Origin: Pararhizobium polonicum
GTDB lineage: Bacteria; Pseudomonadota; Alphaproteobacteria; Rhizobiales; Rhizobiaceae
Assembly (NCBI RefSeq): GCF_001687365.1
Contig: NZ_LGLV01000019.1
Location: 107,171 to 171,170 of the forward strand
Direction of reading: 5' to 3'
Length of the DNA stretch: 64,000 nt
Positions 1 to 8,769 of the stretch are shown piece by piece. Numbering within the stretch: the first letter of the stretch is position 1; each line of letters opens with the position of its first letter. Below the pieces are notes generated by a model that worked only from the letters and a program-made list of their open reading frames with translations, was not told the origin of the DNA and ran no database searches. A program made the translations under genes and the position numbers.

Positions 1-1702
1 TGATCGAGGAATTCTGCGGCAGCGACCAGTCGACAATCAGTTCAAGCCGGTCGGATGACGGGAAGAACTGCTGCTGCACGTGGGTCATGCCAAACAGCGA
101 CAGGGCGAAAATGGCCACCGTGAAAGCGATCGTCGTCCACTTCCAGCGCATGCACCAGACCAGGAGACCGGCGAATATCCGCGCCAGCCGGCCCTTCTCG
201 TCGTGATGCTGCTTCATCGTCTTGGGCAGGATGGTAACCCCGAGCAATGGCGCGAAAACCACCGCGACGACCCAGGACACCAGCAGCGAGACGGCAATGA
301 CGACGAACAGCGTGAAGGTGAACTCACCGGCAGCACTGTTGTTGAGACCGACCGGAATGAAGCTTGCGACGGTGACGAGGGTACCTGTCAGCATCGGAAA
401 GGCGGTGGACGTATAGACATAGGTCGCCGCCTTGCGCAGAGAATCCCCCGTCTCCAGCCGCGCCACCATCATTTCAACCGCAATCATCGCGTCATCGACC
501 AGAAGCCCCAGCGCGATGATCAGCGCGCCGAGCGAGATACGCTGCAGCGAGATGCCGAAATAGGACATGACGACGAAGGTGATGGCCAGCGTCAGCGGGA
601 TAGACAGGGCGACGACAAGGCCGGCGCGCACGCCGAGGCTGACGAAGCTGACGGCCAGGACGATGATCACCGCCTCGGCAAGGCCGCGCGTAAAGCCCGA
701 CACCGCCTCCTCGACGATCAGCGGCTGATCGGACACCAGATGCACATCGACGCCAACCGGCAGTTCCGCCTCGACCTGTTTGATCTGCTCTTCGACATGC
801 TTGCCGAATTCCAGAAGATTGGCCCCCTGCTTCATGCCGATCGCAAGGCCGATGGCCGGCTCGCCGTTGAAGCGGAACAGCGCCGAGGGCGGATCGGTAT
901 AGCCGCGGGTAATCGTGGCGATGTCACTTAGGCGGAAGAAACGATTATTGACCTGCAGATTGACGGCGCTCAGGCTGTCTTCGGACGAGAACTGGCCGTT
1001 GACGCGAACGCTGACGCGCTCGCCATCCGCCTGCACCACACCCGACGGCGCGATGGCATTCTGCGCCTGCAGCGTGGCAACGACATCGTTCTGATTGATC
1101 CCGAGGGCCGCGAGCTGACGCGTCGAGAATTCGAGATAGATCACCTCGTCCTGCGCGCCGACAATATCGACCTTGCCGATATTCGGGACGGTCAAGATCT
1201 GCCGGCGTGCGGTCTCGACATAGTCACGCAACTGCCGCTGGGTGAGACCATCCGCCGTGAAGGCATAGATATTGCCGAAGACATCGCCGAAGCGGTCGTT
1301 GAACGACGGGCCGACGACGCCGGACGGGAACTGGCCGCTGATATCGCCGATCATATTGCGAACGGTCACCCAGATAGAGGCGACATCGCGTGCCTTCGTC
1401 GTATCCTTGAGATTGACGAAGACGAGTGTCTGGCCCGGCGTGGTGATGCTGCGGGTGTAGTCGAGCGATTCCAGTTCCTCGAGCTTACGCTCGATGCGTT
1501 CGGTAACCTGGCGGGTGGTCTCCTCGACCGAGGCGCCCGGCCACTGCGCCGAGATCGTCATCGTCTTGATCGTAAAGGACGGATCTTCCTCGCGGCCAAG
1601 GCTCAGATAGGAGAAGAACCCGAGCAGGCCGAAGACGATCATGAAATACCAGACCATCGACGCATGATCGAGCGCCCAGTCGGACAGGTTGAACTTCTTC
1701 AT
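1..1702 (-). CDS. RND efflux pump permease subunit, N-terminal part only
   Basis: Proton-driven inner-membrane exporter of the RND (AcrB/HAE1-like) superfamily, which works with a periplasmic adaptor and an outer-membrane channel. About 567 residues are present; the C-terminal part lies beyond the left edge. The reading frame starts MKKFNLSDWALDHASMVWYF, so the first transmembrane helix begins at once. The motif REEDPSFTIK and the porter stretch WPGASVEETTRQVTERIE follow, and the frame is still open at base 1 in LELIVDWSLPQNSSI, which matches the second porter half of VexK-like pumps. The ATG overlaps the stop of the upstream adaptor gene in an ATGA, so the pump is the third cistron of an adaptor-adaptor-pump operon. 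Substrate cannot be deduced. Confidence 0.93.
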   Translation of the reverse strand, partial: MKKFNLSDWALDHASMVWYFMIVFGLLGFFSYLSLGREEDPSFTIKTMTISAQWPGASVEETTRQVTERIERKLEELESLDYTRSITTPGQTLVFVNLKDTTKARDVASIWVTVRNMIGDISGQFPSGVVGPSFNDRFGDVFGNIYAFTADGLTQRQLRDYVETARRQILTVPNIGKVDIVGAQDEVIYLEFSTRQLAALGINQNDVVATLQAQNAIAPSGVVQADGERVSVRVNGQFSSEDSLSAVNLQVNNRFFRLSDIATITRGYTDPPSALFRFNGEPAIGLAIGMKQGANLLEFGKHVEEQIKQVEAELPVGVDVHLVSDQPLIVEEAVSGFTRGLAEAVIIVLAVSFVSLGVRAGLVVALSIPLTLAITFVVMSYFGISLQRISLGALIIALGLLVDDAMIAVEMMVARLETGDSLRKAATYVYTSTAFPMLTGTLVTVASFIPVGLNNSAAGEFTFTLFVVIAVSLLVSWVVAVVFAPLLGVTILPKTMKQHHDEKGRLARIFAGLLVWCMRWKWTTIAFTVAIFALSLFGMTHVQQQFFPSSDRLELIVDWSLPQNSSI

Positions 1703-2778
1703 GAGCGTGCCTCGTCTTCAACTTTCACTTTCTGGCCTTCCTTGAGACTGTGTACCCCGGCGGTGATGACGCGCATGCCGGCGTCGATACCGGAGGTGAC
1801 GACAATATTGCCGGCCACTTCAGGCCCCGTTACCACTTCGCGGGCGCTCACCGTTGCGTCACCCTGCGCAACCACCCAGACATAGGATTTGCCGTCGCGC
1901 GCAAGAATCGCGGTTGCCGGCAGAATCATCCGCTCGACGACGGCCTCCGTCTGCGTGGCGGTGATCGTGGTTCCAAGCCGGAAGCCTGCCGGCGGATTTT
2001 CCAGGGCAATCTTGACGCGGCGCGTTCGCGTCGCCGCGTCTGCCGCCGGCGCGATCTCGCGCACCTTGCCGTTCACGACCATGGCGGGATTGATCTGGAG
2101 AGAAACCGAAAACGGCGTACCCACCGGCAAAAGTGCATTGCCGTCCGGAACGTCCACCACGGCATCCCTGTCATCCGGCCGGGCGACGGTCACGACGGAG
2201 GCGCCGGCCGCGACGACCTGTCCGACCTCCGCGCCGGTCTCCGTCACCACGCCGTCAAATGCTGCCGTGATCTGCGTGTAGGAAAGCTGTTCCTGGGCCT
2301 TCGACAAGGCCGCGCGCGATTGCACGACAGACGCCTGCGCACTGGCGCTCGTCTGTTGCGCACTTTCGACGGACGCCTGTGTTTCCGTGCCGACCTTGAA
2401 CAGCGCCTCGGTCCGCCGTTCGACGGAGAGGGCATTGGCAAGCGAGGCTTCCGCATTGGCCAGATCGGCCTTGGCCGATCCCACGGCAAGTTCAAGCGCT
2501 GTTGGATCGAGCGCTGCCAGCAACTGCCCCTCGGTCACCGTATCTCCCGTATCGACATCGCGGGCAACGAGCAGGCCTGTGACGCGCGGGCCGAAGATGG
2601 TTTGAACCTTTGGCTGCACGGTGCCGGCAAAGCTGGAACCGGGCAGCGCCTGAAGGGTCACGATTTGCGACAGCACGGGGCGGATCGGCGGTGGCGCCTC
2701 ATCCTCTTTTTTCTGGCAGCCCGCCAGCGTGGCAAGCGTGAGTGGCGCAAGCAGCAGCGCCAGCGATATCCGGTTCAT
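1699..2778 (-). CDS. RND periplasmic adaptor lipoprotein (second of two)
   Basis: Membrane fusion protein of 359 residues that would bridge the RND pump and an outer-membrane channel. It begins with a lipoprotein signal peptide (MNRISLALLLAPLTLATLAGC, lipobox LAGC), followed by a biotinyl/lipoyl-like half (GTVQPKVQTIFGPRVTG, VDTGDTVTEGQLLAALDP), an alanine-rich coiled-coil hairpin at about residues 95-160, the second lipoyl half (FDGVVTETGAEVGQVV) and a beta-barrel domain. Both ends overlap neighbours by four bases (ATGA), which implies translational coupling. It is related to, but clearly diverged from, the adaptor encoded just upstream. Confidence 0.93.
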   Translation of the reverse strand: MNRISLALLLAPLTLATLAGCQKKEDEAPPPIRPVLSQIVTLQALPGSSFAGTVQPKVQTIFGPRVTGLLVARDVDTGDTVTEGQLLAALDPTALELAVGSAKADLANAEASLANALSVERRTEALFKVGTETQASVESAQQTSASAQASVVQSRAALSKAQEQLSYTQITAAFDGVVTETGAEVGQVVAAGASVVTVARPDDRDAVVDVPDGNALLPVGTPFSVSLQINPAMVVNGKVREIAPAADAATRTRRVKIALENPPAGFRLGTTITATQTEAVVERMILPATAILARDGKSYVWVVAQGDATVSAREVVTGPEVAGNIVVTSGIDAGMRVITAGVHSLKEGQKVKVEDEARS

Positions 2779-3872
2779 TCTGCCTGTTCCTTGATGACAT
2801 CAACCACTTGGCCGGGGCGCAACATCTTCGCACCATCGACCACAACGTTATCGCCCTTGGTGAGACCTTCGGAAATCAGCACGCGGCCGGTCTCGTAAGG
2901 GCCGACTGTCACCGGCTTCAGGTTGACCGTGCTGTCCTTCGTATTCACCACCCAGACAGCCGGTTTTCCATCCAGCACGGAAAGCGACGTCCATGGCAGG
3001 ACCACCAGCTTCGTCGGCATGCCACGGGCAAAACCGGTCACCGGTGCGCCAAGCGTCATGCGGTCGGGCGTGCTGTCCATGGCGATCTTGACGCGCACGG
3101 TTCCCGTTGCCGTATTGATCGTCGGAGAGATTTCGCTGACCGTTCCTCCGGTTTTGACCGAGGGGTCGCTGATCAGCGCCAGTTCTATTTTCGGCTCCGA
3201 AGGCTTTTGGAACAGCAGCGATTCATAGACTTCGAAGATCGCGTCGCGCGGACCGTCCCTGGCAACGGTGAACATGGTCTGCGCCGCCTGGACCACCTGG
3301 CCCGCCTCCGCGTTGCGCACGGTGACGATCCCATCGGCATCCGCCCGAAGCTCGGTATAGGACAGGGCGTCGCGCGAGGTGCCGAGTTGCGCATTGGCGG
3401 AATCGAGCGATCCTTGCGTCGTCTGCAGGGCTGTCTGCGCCTGATCAAAGGCCTCCTGCGTGGTCGAGTTCTTCGCCAGCAGCGATTTCTGGCGCTCGAA
3501 TGAGGAAGAAGCCTGCTTGACCTGTGCCTCCGCCGCGCGGACCGCGGCCTCGGCAGCCTGGACATCCGCCTTTTGTTCACTCGGATCGATGCGCGCCAGA
3601 ACATCACCGGCCTTCACATGCGATCCGACGTCGGCGTGCCAATCGGTTATCTGGCCGCTGACGCGGAAGGAAAGATTGGTCTGGACATGGGCGACAACCT
3701 CGCCGGTCAGCGTCACAGACTGCTGGTGATCGACAAAGTCGGCACTCTGAACCTGGACCGTTGTTTTTCCCGTTTCCGGAGGCTTGGTTTCGCCCTGGCA
3801 GGACGCCAGAACCAGGACCGCGACCGATGCCGCGCACCACCCGCCAAAGCGGGATTTTCGTTCTTTGTTCAT
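2775..3872 (-). CDS. RND periplasmic adaptor lipoprotein (first of two)
   Basis: First cistron of the efflux operon; a second membrane fusion protein of about 365 residues. From the chosen ATG the N-terminus MNKERKSRFGGWCAASVAVL is a lipoprotein signal ending in LVLASC. The lipoyl halves (GEVVAHVQTNLSFRVSGQI and DGIVTVRNAEAGQVV) flank a coiled-coil hairpin (VQAAEAAVRAAEAQVKQ). An upstream in-frame ATG at 3908 has a better Shine-Dalgarno (GAGGGG) but would add 12 residues before the signal peptide, so the start is uncertain. No TetR-type regulator gene is adjacent. The 3' end overlaps the next adaptor by four bases. Confidence 0.9.
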   Translation of the reverse strand: MNKERKSRFGGWCAASVAVLVLASCQGETKPPETGKTTVQVQSADFVDHQQSVTLTGEVVAHVQTNLSFRVSGQITDWHADVGSHVKAGDVLARIDPSEQKADVQAAEAAVRAAEAQVKQASSSFERQKSLLAKNSTTQEAFDQAQTALQTTQGSLDSANAQLGTSRDALSYTELRADADGIVTVRNAEAGQVVQAAQTMFTVARDGPRDAIFEVYESLLFQKPSEPKIELALISDPSVKTGGTVSEISPTINTATGTVRVKIAMDSTPDRMTLGAPVTGFARGMPTKLVVLPWTSLSVLDGKPAVWVVNTKDSTVNLKPVTVGPYETGRVLISEGLTKGDNVVVDGAKMLRPGQVVDVIKEQAE

Positions 3873-4123
3873 CTGCAACCGTTCGTTCTGATATTTATAC
3901 CGAACCATTTATTGTGGCCCCTCAATATACACAACGCGCACCAAATACAAGCCGGTCGGCAGGCAGACCGCGCTCACTGCGATAAACTATCCGTTCCCTG
4001 CCCAAGTGGGAATATATCAGAAACCATACGGGTTTATTGCGCAAGTAGAAAGAAAACCTGCGGTTGAAATTTACATGCCGACAGGGGCCGGGCCGTCCTG
4101 AACGACGGCAGGCACAGGGAGAA

Positions 4124-4594
4124 TTACGGCTGACCAGCCGTTGCGGCGGCCAGCAGGCGGGCCATCGAGCTTTCGTCGAAAGGCTTGGTGATGTGGGGGA
4201 TTTTGCGCAGCGCGGCCGGAAAGAACGAGTTCTCGCCGTAACCGGAAACGAAGCCGAAAGGCATGCCGCGCGCAGCAAGAAGAGCGGCAAAATCGAAGCT
4301 CGTCTGGGAGCCCAGATTGACGTCGAGAAGAGCAAAATCGAAGGGCTGCGCTTCGATCAGGACACCGGCCTCAGCCAGATTTCCGGCAATTTCGACATGT
4401 TCGACGCCAAGGGAGCGCAAAATATCCTCGGCTTCCATGGCAATGATGAAATTGTCTTCGAGCACCAGCACGCGCCTGATCGAAAGTGAAGTTTCCGTAA
4501 GCGCCAACGATAGGGTCCTGTCTGCAATTCGTCCGGCGGCATTAAGCCGCGGCCCTTGGACCCGAGCAGTATGGCAAGAACGGGGCAGTGACAT
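4124..4594 (-). CDS. Single-domain response regulator (receiver only)
   Basis: A stand-alone CheY-like receiver without an output domain, 156 residues if the ATG is used. The fold begins at about residue 40 with RRVLVLEDNFIIAMEAEDIL (acidic pair ED), the phospho-acceptor Asp is in FALLDVNLG, and the conserved Lys is in HITKPFD. The phrase DVNLGSQTSFDFAALLAARG followed by GFVSGYG is characteristic of receivers that pair with HWE-family histidine kinases in rhizobia (family knowledge). The first 38 or so residues look non-conserved, and a TTG start near residue 29 is possible. No kinase is encoded nearby. The gene lies 41 bases downstream of the Crp/Fnr gene on the same strand. Confidence 0.82.
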   Translation of the reverse strand: MSLPRSCHTARVQGPRLNAAGRIADRTLSLALTETSLSIRRVLVLEDNFIIAMEAEDILRSLGVEHVEIAGNLAEAGVLIEAQPFDFALLDVNLGSQTSFDFAALLAARGMPFGFVSGYGENSFFPAALRKIPHITKPFDESSMARLLAAATAGQP

Positions 4595-4634
4595 TTAAAT
4601 AAGACACGTCCCCGGCGATATCTCCGCGCATGGT

Positions 4635-5390
4635 TCAGATGAAGGGGCGGCTCTTTTCGTGATATCCTTCCCAGCCGGCCATCTTCATCAGCCCCTCATC
4701 ATCCAGAATGTCGCAGCCGCGATCGGCCCAGCGAATCAGCTTGCGCTCACCCAGCTTTTTCAGCGTCTTGTTGGTGTGGACGATGGAAAGCCCGAGCGTA
4801 TCGGCCACATGCTGCTGCGTGATCGGAATCGAGACGCGCGCACCTTTGAACAGATTGCTGGCCTTGGCCCGCTGGTAGAGAAAAGCCAGAAGATAGGCCG
4901 CCCGCTCCAGTGCCGAGCGGCGTCCGATGCTCAGGAGGTTTTCATCGAGGATGCGCTCTTCCTGCGCGGCGATCCAGGTGAGGTCGTAGGCAAGGTCGGG
5001 ATAGTTACGATAGAGCACGCCGAGTTTGTCGCGCTCGAAGACGCACAGCGTTATGGGCGAAAGCGCCTCGACCGAATGCTGCATCTCGCCCATGAGGCTG
5101 CCCTGCAGCCCGATAAGGTCCCCTGGCATCATGTAATTGAGGATCTGGCGGCGGCCATCGTCCAGCATCTTGTAGCGAAAGCCCCAGCCCGAAAGAACCG
5201 TGAAGAGGTGCGCGCTATTCGACCCTTCCACCAGGATCGTGGTTCCCGCATCGACCGCCAGTTCGCCCGTCTTGAAATTTGAAACGAACTCCAGTTCATC
5301 CGGCTTGAACTCGCGGAAATGCGGCAGCGCCCGCAGGGGACATTGTTCGCACGGCGTCTGTCGGTTGTTCCGGGTTTTTGGCGCGGCCAT
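4635..5390 (-). CDS. Crp/Fnr family transcriptional regulator
   Basis: Cytoplasmic regulator of about 251 residues from the ATG preceded by AAAGG. An N-terminal CEQCPLRALPHF segment is followed by a cyclic-nucleotide-binding-like beta roll (GTTILVEGSNSAHLFTVLSG, MMPGDLIGLQGSLMGEM), a dimerisation helix and a C-terminal Crp-type winged helix (ITQQHVADTLGLSIVHTNKT). The CxxC pair plus a later Cys (TLCVFERDKL) recalls Fnr. However, the third N-terminal cysteine needed for the canonical [4Fe-4S] set is not seen, so oxygen sensing by that mechanism is doubtful. An upstream ATG at 5495 is rejected because it adds 35 unconserved residues. Confidence 0.9.
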   Translation of the reverse strand: MAAPKTRNNRQTPCEQCPLRALPHFREFKPDELEFVSNFKTGELAVDAGTTILVEGSNSAHLFTVLSGWGFRYKMLDDGRRQILNYMMPGDLIGLQGSLMGEMQHSVEALSPITLCVFERDKLGVLYRNYPDLAYDLTWIAAQEERILDENLLSIGRRSALERAAYLLAFLYQRAKASNLFKGARVSIPITQQHVADTLGLSIVHTNKTLKKLGERKLIRWADRGCDILDDEGLMKMAGWEGYHEKSRPFI

Positions 5391-5568
5391 TTGGTACCTT
5401 TGTCGGATGAGAGTTTTGGGCGGGAAATCAGGACTTTGATTTCCCTTGAAAATTAGGGCCTCATGTTCTTCCGGCAAGGGGGCTTGGCAAAGCACCGGTG
5501 GACTTCTCCCGGCTAGGCGCCTAGTTTTCCGTTGAAGATCATGCCCTTGAGAACGAGACGGAACAGCG

Positions 5569-6504
5569 ATGAATCACCCAGCCTTTGCCAGCAACCATGT
5601 CGCGGTCGTAACCGGAGCAGCGTCCGGGATAGGACTTGCCGCCGCCAAACGGTTCGCGGGCCTCGGCATGAACGTCGTGCTCGCCGATCTGCCGGGTGAG
5701 CAGCTGGACAAGGCCGCGCGCGAGACGGCGGCCGTCTCCCCGCACGGCCCCGGCAGCGTTGTTGCCGTGCCTACGGATGTTGCCAGCACCGATGCCCTCA
5801 AGGCACTGGAAAAAGCCGCGGTCGATCGTTTCGGCCGGGTGCACGTGCTGATGAACAATGCCGGCATCCAGCCCGGAAGCTCTATATTCGGCGCGCAGGA
5901 TGCCTGGGAAAAGGTATTCGCGGTCAATCTTTGGGGCGTCATCAACGGATCGCGCATCTTTGCACCCGCCATGATCGCCCACGGTCAGACCGGTCTCATC
6001 ATCAACACCGGCTCCAAGCAGGGCATCACCACGCCGCCGGGCGATCCCGCCTACAATGTCACGAAAACCGGCGTCAAAGCCTTTACCGAAGCGCTGCAGC
6101 ACGAACTGCGCAATACGCCCGGCTGCGCCATATCCGCCCATCTGCTGATTCCCGGCTTCGTCTATACCGGGCTGACCGCGAACGGCCGCACGGAAAAGCC
6201 GGAAAGCGCATGGACGCCGCAGGAGACGGTCGATTTCATGATGCTGAGCCTTGAAGGCGGCGACTTCTACATTCTCTGCCCCGACAATGACGTCGAGCGC
6301 GCCACCGACGAGAAGCGCATTCTCTGGGCCGCCGGCGACATCATCGAAAACCGCCCGCCGCTGTCGCGCTGGCATCCCGATTACGCCGATGCCTTCAAGC
6401 TTTTCTGGCAAAGCAACGCCCGGAGATCGGCTGAACGCGGTAGCAAGTGCCCCTTCGCGCGTTCATGCGGTGGACGATGTGTTCACACAGAAGCGCTGGC
6501 GTAG
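5569..6504 (+). CDS. SDR family NAD(P)-dependent oxidoreductase
   Basis: Classical short-chain dehydrogenase/reductase, 311 residues. Cofactor motif TGAASGIG is near residue 16, NNAG near residue 98, and the catalytic Ser (NTGSKQG) and Tyr-x-x-x-Lys (YNVTK) are in the expected order. The body of the fold ends near residue 285 (HPDYADAFKLFWQ). The last 25 or so residues (RRSAERGSKCPFARSCGGRC...) are Arg/Cys-rich and untypical, so the tail may be a recent extension. The gene lies 47 bases upstream of the dioxygenase-esterase fusion on the same strand, so it may belong to the same detoxification unit. Substrate unknown. Confidence 0.92.
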   Translation: MNHPAFASNHVAVVTGAASGIGLAAAKRFAGLGMNVVLADLPGEQLDKAARETAAVSPHGPGSVVAVPTDVASTDALKALEKAAVDRFGRVHVLMNNAGIQPGSSIFGAQDAWEKVFAVNLWGVINGSRIFAPAMIAHGQTGLIINTGSKQGITTPPGDPAYNVTKTGVKAFTEALQHELRNTPGCAISAHLLIPGFVYTGLTANGRTEKPESAWTPQETVDFMMLSLEGGDFYILCPDNDVERATDEKRILWAAGDIIENRPPLSRWHPDYADAFKLFWQSNARRSAERGSKCPFARSCGGRCVHTEALA

Positions 6505-6551
6505 CGCTCTGTTTGCTGCTTCTCTGCATTCCAATCAACGGGTTTCATGAC

Positions 6552-8108
6552 ATGACCAGCGGCATCCACCACATCACCCTGATCACCCGCAAGGTGCAGC
6601 CCAATGTCGATTTTTACACCGGCTTCCTCGGCCTGCGCCTCGTCAAGCGCACGGCCGGTTTCGAGGACGCCGCGCAGCTTCATCTGCTCTACGGTGACGA
6701 GACCGGATCGCCGGGATCGCTGGTGACTTTTCTCGTCTGGCAGGACGGTGCGCCCGGCCGCGTCGGCCATGGTCAGCCGAGCGAAATCGCCTTTGCCATC
6801 GCACCGGAAAGCATCGGCTTCTGGCTCACACGCGCCCTGCGCTACAGTGTAACGGCAACCGGCCCCACACATGAATTCGGCGAGCCCGTCATCCGGTTGA
6901 AGGATCCGGATGGCGTCATCGTCAAGCTTGTCGGCACGGAAGCCGTGGCCGGCCCTGCCGTTCATGTCACGTCCGATATCCCGCAGGCAGACGCAATCCG
7001 CAGGCTACGCGGCGCAACGATCCTGACGGCCACGCCAGACGGCACCGCGGCCTTCGTGACCCGGCATTTCGGCTATACGGAAACGGAGAGGACGGAGGCG
7101 ATCCGCCGGCTGACCTCGGCCTCCGGCGACGTCATCGACGTGCGCGATGCCGCCGGATTCTGGACGGCGGCCCCAGGCACCGGGACGATCGACCACATCG
7201 CGTTTCGCGCAACCGATATGTCAGCGGTAAACAATGCCCGAATGCAGCTGGAGGCGGAAGACGCCGGCGAGATTTCCGCCCATGACCGGAAATATTTCTA
7301 CTCCCTCTATGTCCGCGAACCGGGCGGCACGCTGTTTGAGCTGGCCACCGATGCGCCGGGCATGACGGTGGACGAAAGCCAGGAGACGCTCGGAACGAAA
7401 CTCTTCGTCCCCGAGCATTTCGGCGGCGATCTGGAAGCCAACCTCGTCATGTTGCCGCAATTTGCGCTTCCCGGCGAGGAGCGTTTTACCGAGCGCGACC
7501 TGCCCTTCATTCACCGCCTGCATCAGCCGGAACACCCGGATGGCCGCACCATCGTCCTCTTGCACGGCAGCGGCGCCAACGAAACCAGCCTTTTGCCACT
7601 CGGCCGCCAGATCGCCCCGCATTCGCTGCTCCTCAGCCTTCGCGGCCGCAGCACCGAGGAAGGGTTCCCGCGCTTCTTCCGCCGGATCACCCCGTTTACC
7701 TTCGACCAGAAGGATATCGCCTCCGAAGCCGAAGCCTTCGTCGCGATGATCGAAGGCGCCATTTCCGCCTATGGCATCGACCGCGAAAAGATGGTTTTCG
7801 TCGGCTATTCGAACGGCGCCAATATGCTGGTCGCCACCATGCTGCTGCACCCGGGGCTGATCAAGAATGCCGCGCTGCTACGCATGATGAACCCATTGGA
7901 CACCGTCCCGCAAACCGATCTGACCGGCACCAATGTGCTGATGGTGACGGGCAAGACGGACCCCTATGCCCACTATGCACCGCCGCTCGAAACCCTTTTC
8001 CGCAAGGCGGGGGCGACGCTCGATACCGTCACATTGAAAGCCGGGCACGAGATCGGCGCCATGGATGCTCAGGCCGTCCGGGAATGGCTGAAGGCGAAGA
8101 CGCCCTGA
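6552..8108 (+). CDS. Ring-cleaving dioxygenase (VOC fold) fused to an alpha/beta-hydrolase esterase
   Basis: A two-function protein of about 518 residues. Residues 1-310 hold paired vicinal-oxygen-chelate modules (GIHHITLITRKVQPNVDFYT, then IDHIAFRAT and GTLFELATDAPG, supplying the His/His/Glu metal site). From about residue 330 there is a complete carboxylesterase/phospholipase-type hydrolase: LLHGSGANE, nucleophile Ser about residue 420 in FVGYSNGAN, acid Asp in VTGKTDPYAH, and His in KAGHEIG. In Bacillus the separate proteins MhqO (dioxygenase) and MhqD (carboxylesterase) are encoded together for hydroquinone detoxification; here both are one chain. The ATG at 6552 is used because the longer frame from 6447 overlaps the SDR gene and adds unconserved residues. 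The stop is four bases from the convergent reductase gene. Confidence 0.9.
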   Translation: MTSGIHHITLITRKVQPNVDFYTGFLGLRLVKRTAGFEDAAQLHLLYGDETGSPGSLVTFLVWQDGAPGRVGHGQPSEIAFAIAPESIGFWLTRALRYSVTATGPTHEFGEPVIRLKDPDGVIVKLVGTEAVAGPAVHVTSDIPQADAIRRLRGATILTATPDGTAAFVTRHFGYTETERTEAIRRLTSASGDVIDVRDAAGFWTAAPGTGTIDHIAFRATDMSAVNNARMQLEAEDAGEISAHDRKYFYSLYVREPGGTLFELATDAPGMTVDESQETLGTKLFVPEHFGGDLEANLVMLPQFALPGEERFTERDLPFIHRLHQPEHPDGRTIVLLHGSGANETSLLPLGRQIAPHSLLLSLRGRSTEEGFPRFFRRITPFTFDQKDIASEAEAFVAMIEGAISAYGIDREKMVFVGYSNGANMLVATMLLHPGLIKNAALLRMMNPLDTVPQTDLTGTNVLMVTGKTDPYAHYAPPLETLFRKAGATLDTVTLKAGHEIGAMDAQAVREWLKAKTP

Positions 8109-8112
8109 AACG

Positions 8113-8670
8113 CTAAGCCGTTTTCGCGGCAACGTAAGCCGCAAAAGTCTCGACGAAGACCTTCAGCCGCGCTTTGGCGTCCTCGTCGATCAGGGTTCCG
8201 TCCTTGTCGAACAGCGAGCCCGCCTTCGGCAGCATCAGCCGCTTGCCCGACCAGAGGTCGGCGCCGAGCGTGCGAAACACCGAAAGCCAGGCGTCCTGGC
8301 TGAGCAATGTCCCGAATGGCCCCGGCGACGTGCCGGCAAGCGCAAAGGAGCGCCCGGCAAAGACATTCGGTGCGCCGGTCATCGACGAACTCACCCAATC
8401 GATGGCATTCTTGAAAACGCCCGGCATGGAATTGTTGTATTCCGGCGTGAACAGGATGACGCCATCGGCAGCGGCGATCTGGTCTTTCAGCACCTGCACC
8501 GCCTCCGGCACGCCTTCCCTTTCGACATCAGCATTGTAAAGCGGAATGCCTTCGATGGTTCCGATCGTAAAGCTCACGCCCTGCGGCGCCATCGGGAGCG
8601 CCGCGTGCAGCAGGGCCTTGTTGAACGACGCCTTTCTCAGGCTTCCGGAAATGCCGATCAGTTTTGTCAT
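8113..8670 (-). CDS. NADPH-dependent FMN reductase (flavodoxin-like, azo/quinone reductase type)
   Basis: Cytoplasmic flavoprotein of 185 residues that would reduce FMN, quinones or similar acceptors with NADPH. GISGSLRKASFNKALL is the phosphate-binding loop, TPEYNNSMPGVFKNAIDW the second flavin-contact motif, and GTSPGPFGT the third. The ATG at 8670 has AAAGGA eight bases upstream; an ATG at 8703 is rejected because it lacks one. The gene sits between two ring-cleaving dioxygenases, which suggests two-electron quinone reduction before ring cleavage (inference). It is separated from the upstream dioxygenase gene by a terminator. Confidence 0.9.
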   Translation of the reverse strand: MTKLIGISGSLRKASFNKALLHAALPMAPQGVSFTIGTIEGIPLYNADVEREGVPEAVQVLKDQIAAADGVILFTPEYNNSMPGVFKNAIDWVSSSMTGAPNVFAGRSFALAGTSPGPFGTLLSQDAWLSVFRTLGADLWSGKRLMLPKAGSLFDKDGTLIDEDAKARLKVFVETFAAYVAAKTA

Positions 8671-8729
8671 ACGGGCGGTCCTTTCTTGCATGACCGGGAG
8701 CATCCTGTGAAATATGAAAAAGTACAGAC

Positions 8730-8760
8730 AAAAAAGCCGGAAGTCCTGCTCCCGGCTTTT
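8730..8760 (-). terminator. Rho-independent terminator after the 8770-9723 dioxygenase gene
   Basis: Nine-base arms AAAAGCCGG (8732-8740) and CCGGCTTTT (8752-8760) with an 11-base loop. Read on the minus strand, the stem ends in a run of T, ten bases after the stop codon of the dioxygenase gene. It separates that gene from the reductase gene. Confidence 0.8.
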
Positions 8761-8769
8761 CGTTTCAGG

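Noticed and set aside
80..931. Long plus-strand open frame of 283 codons
   Set aside because: It lies antisense inside the RND pump gene and has the Arg/His/Gln/Asp-rich composition of a GC-rich shadow frame.
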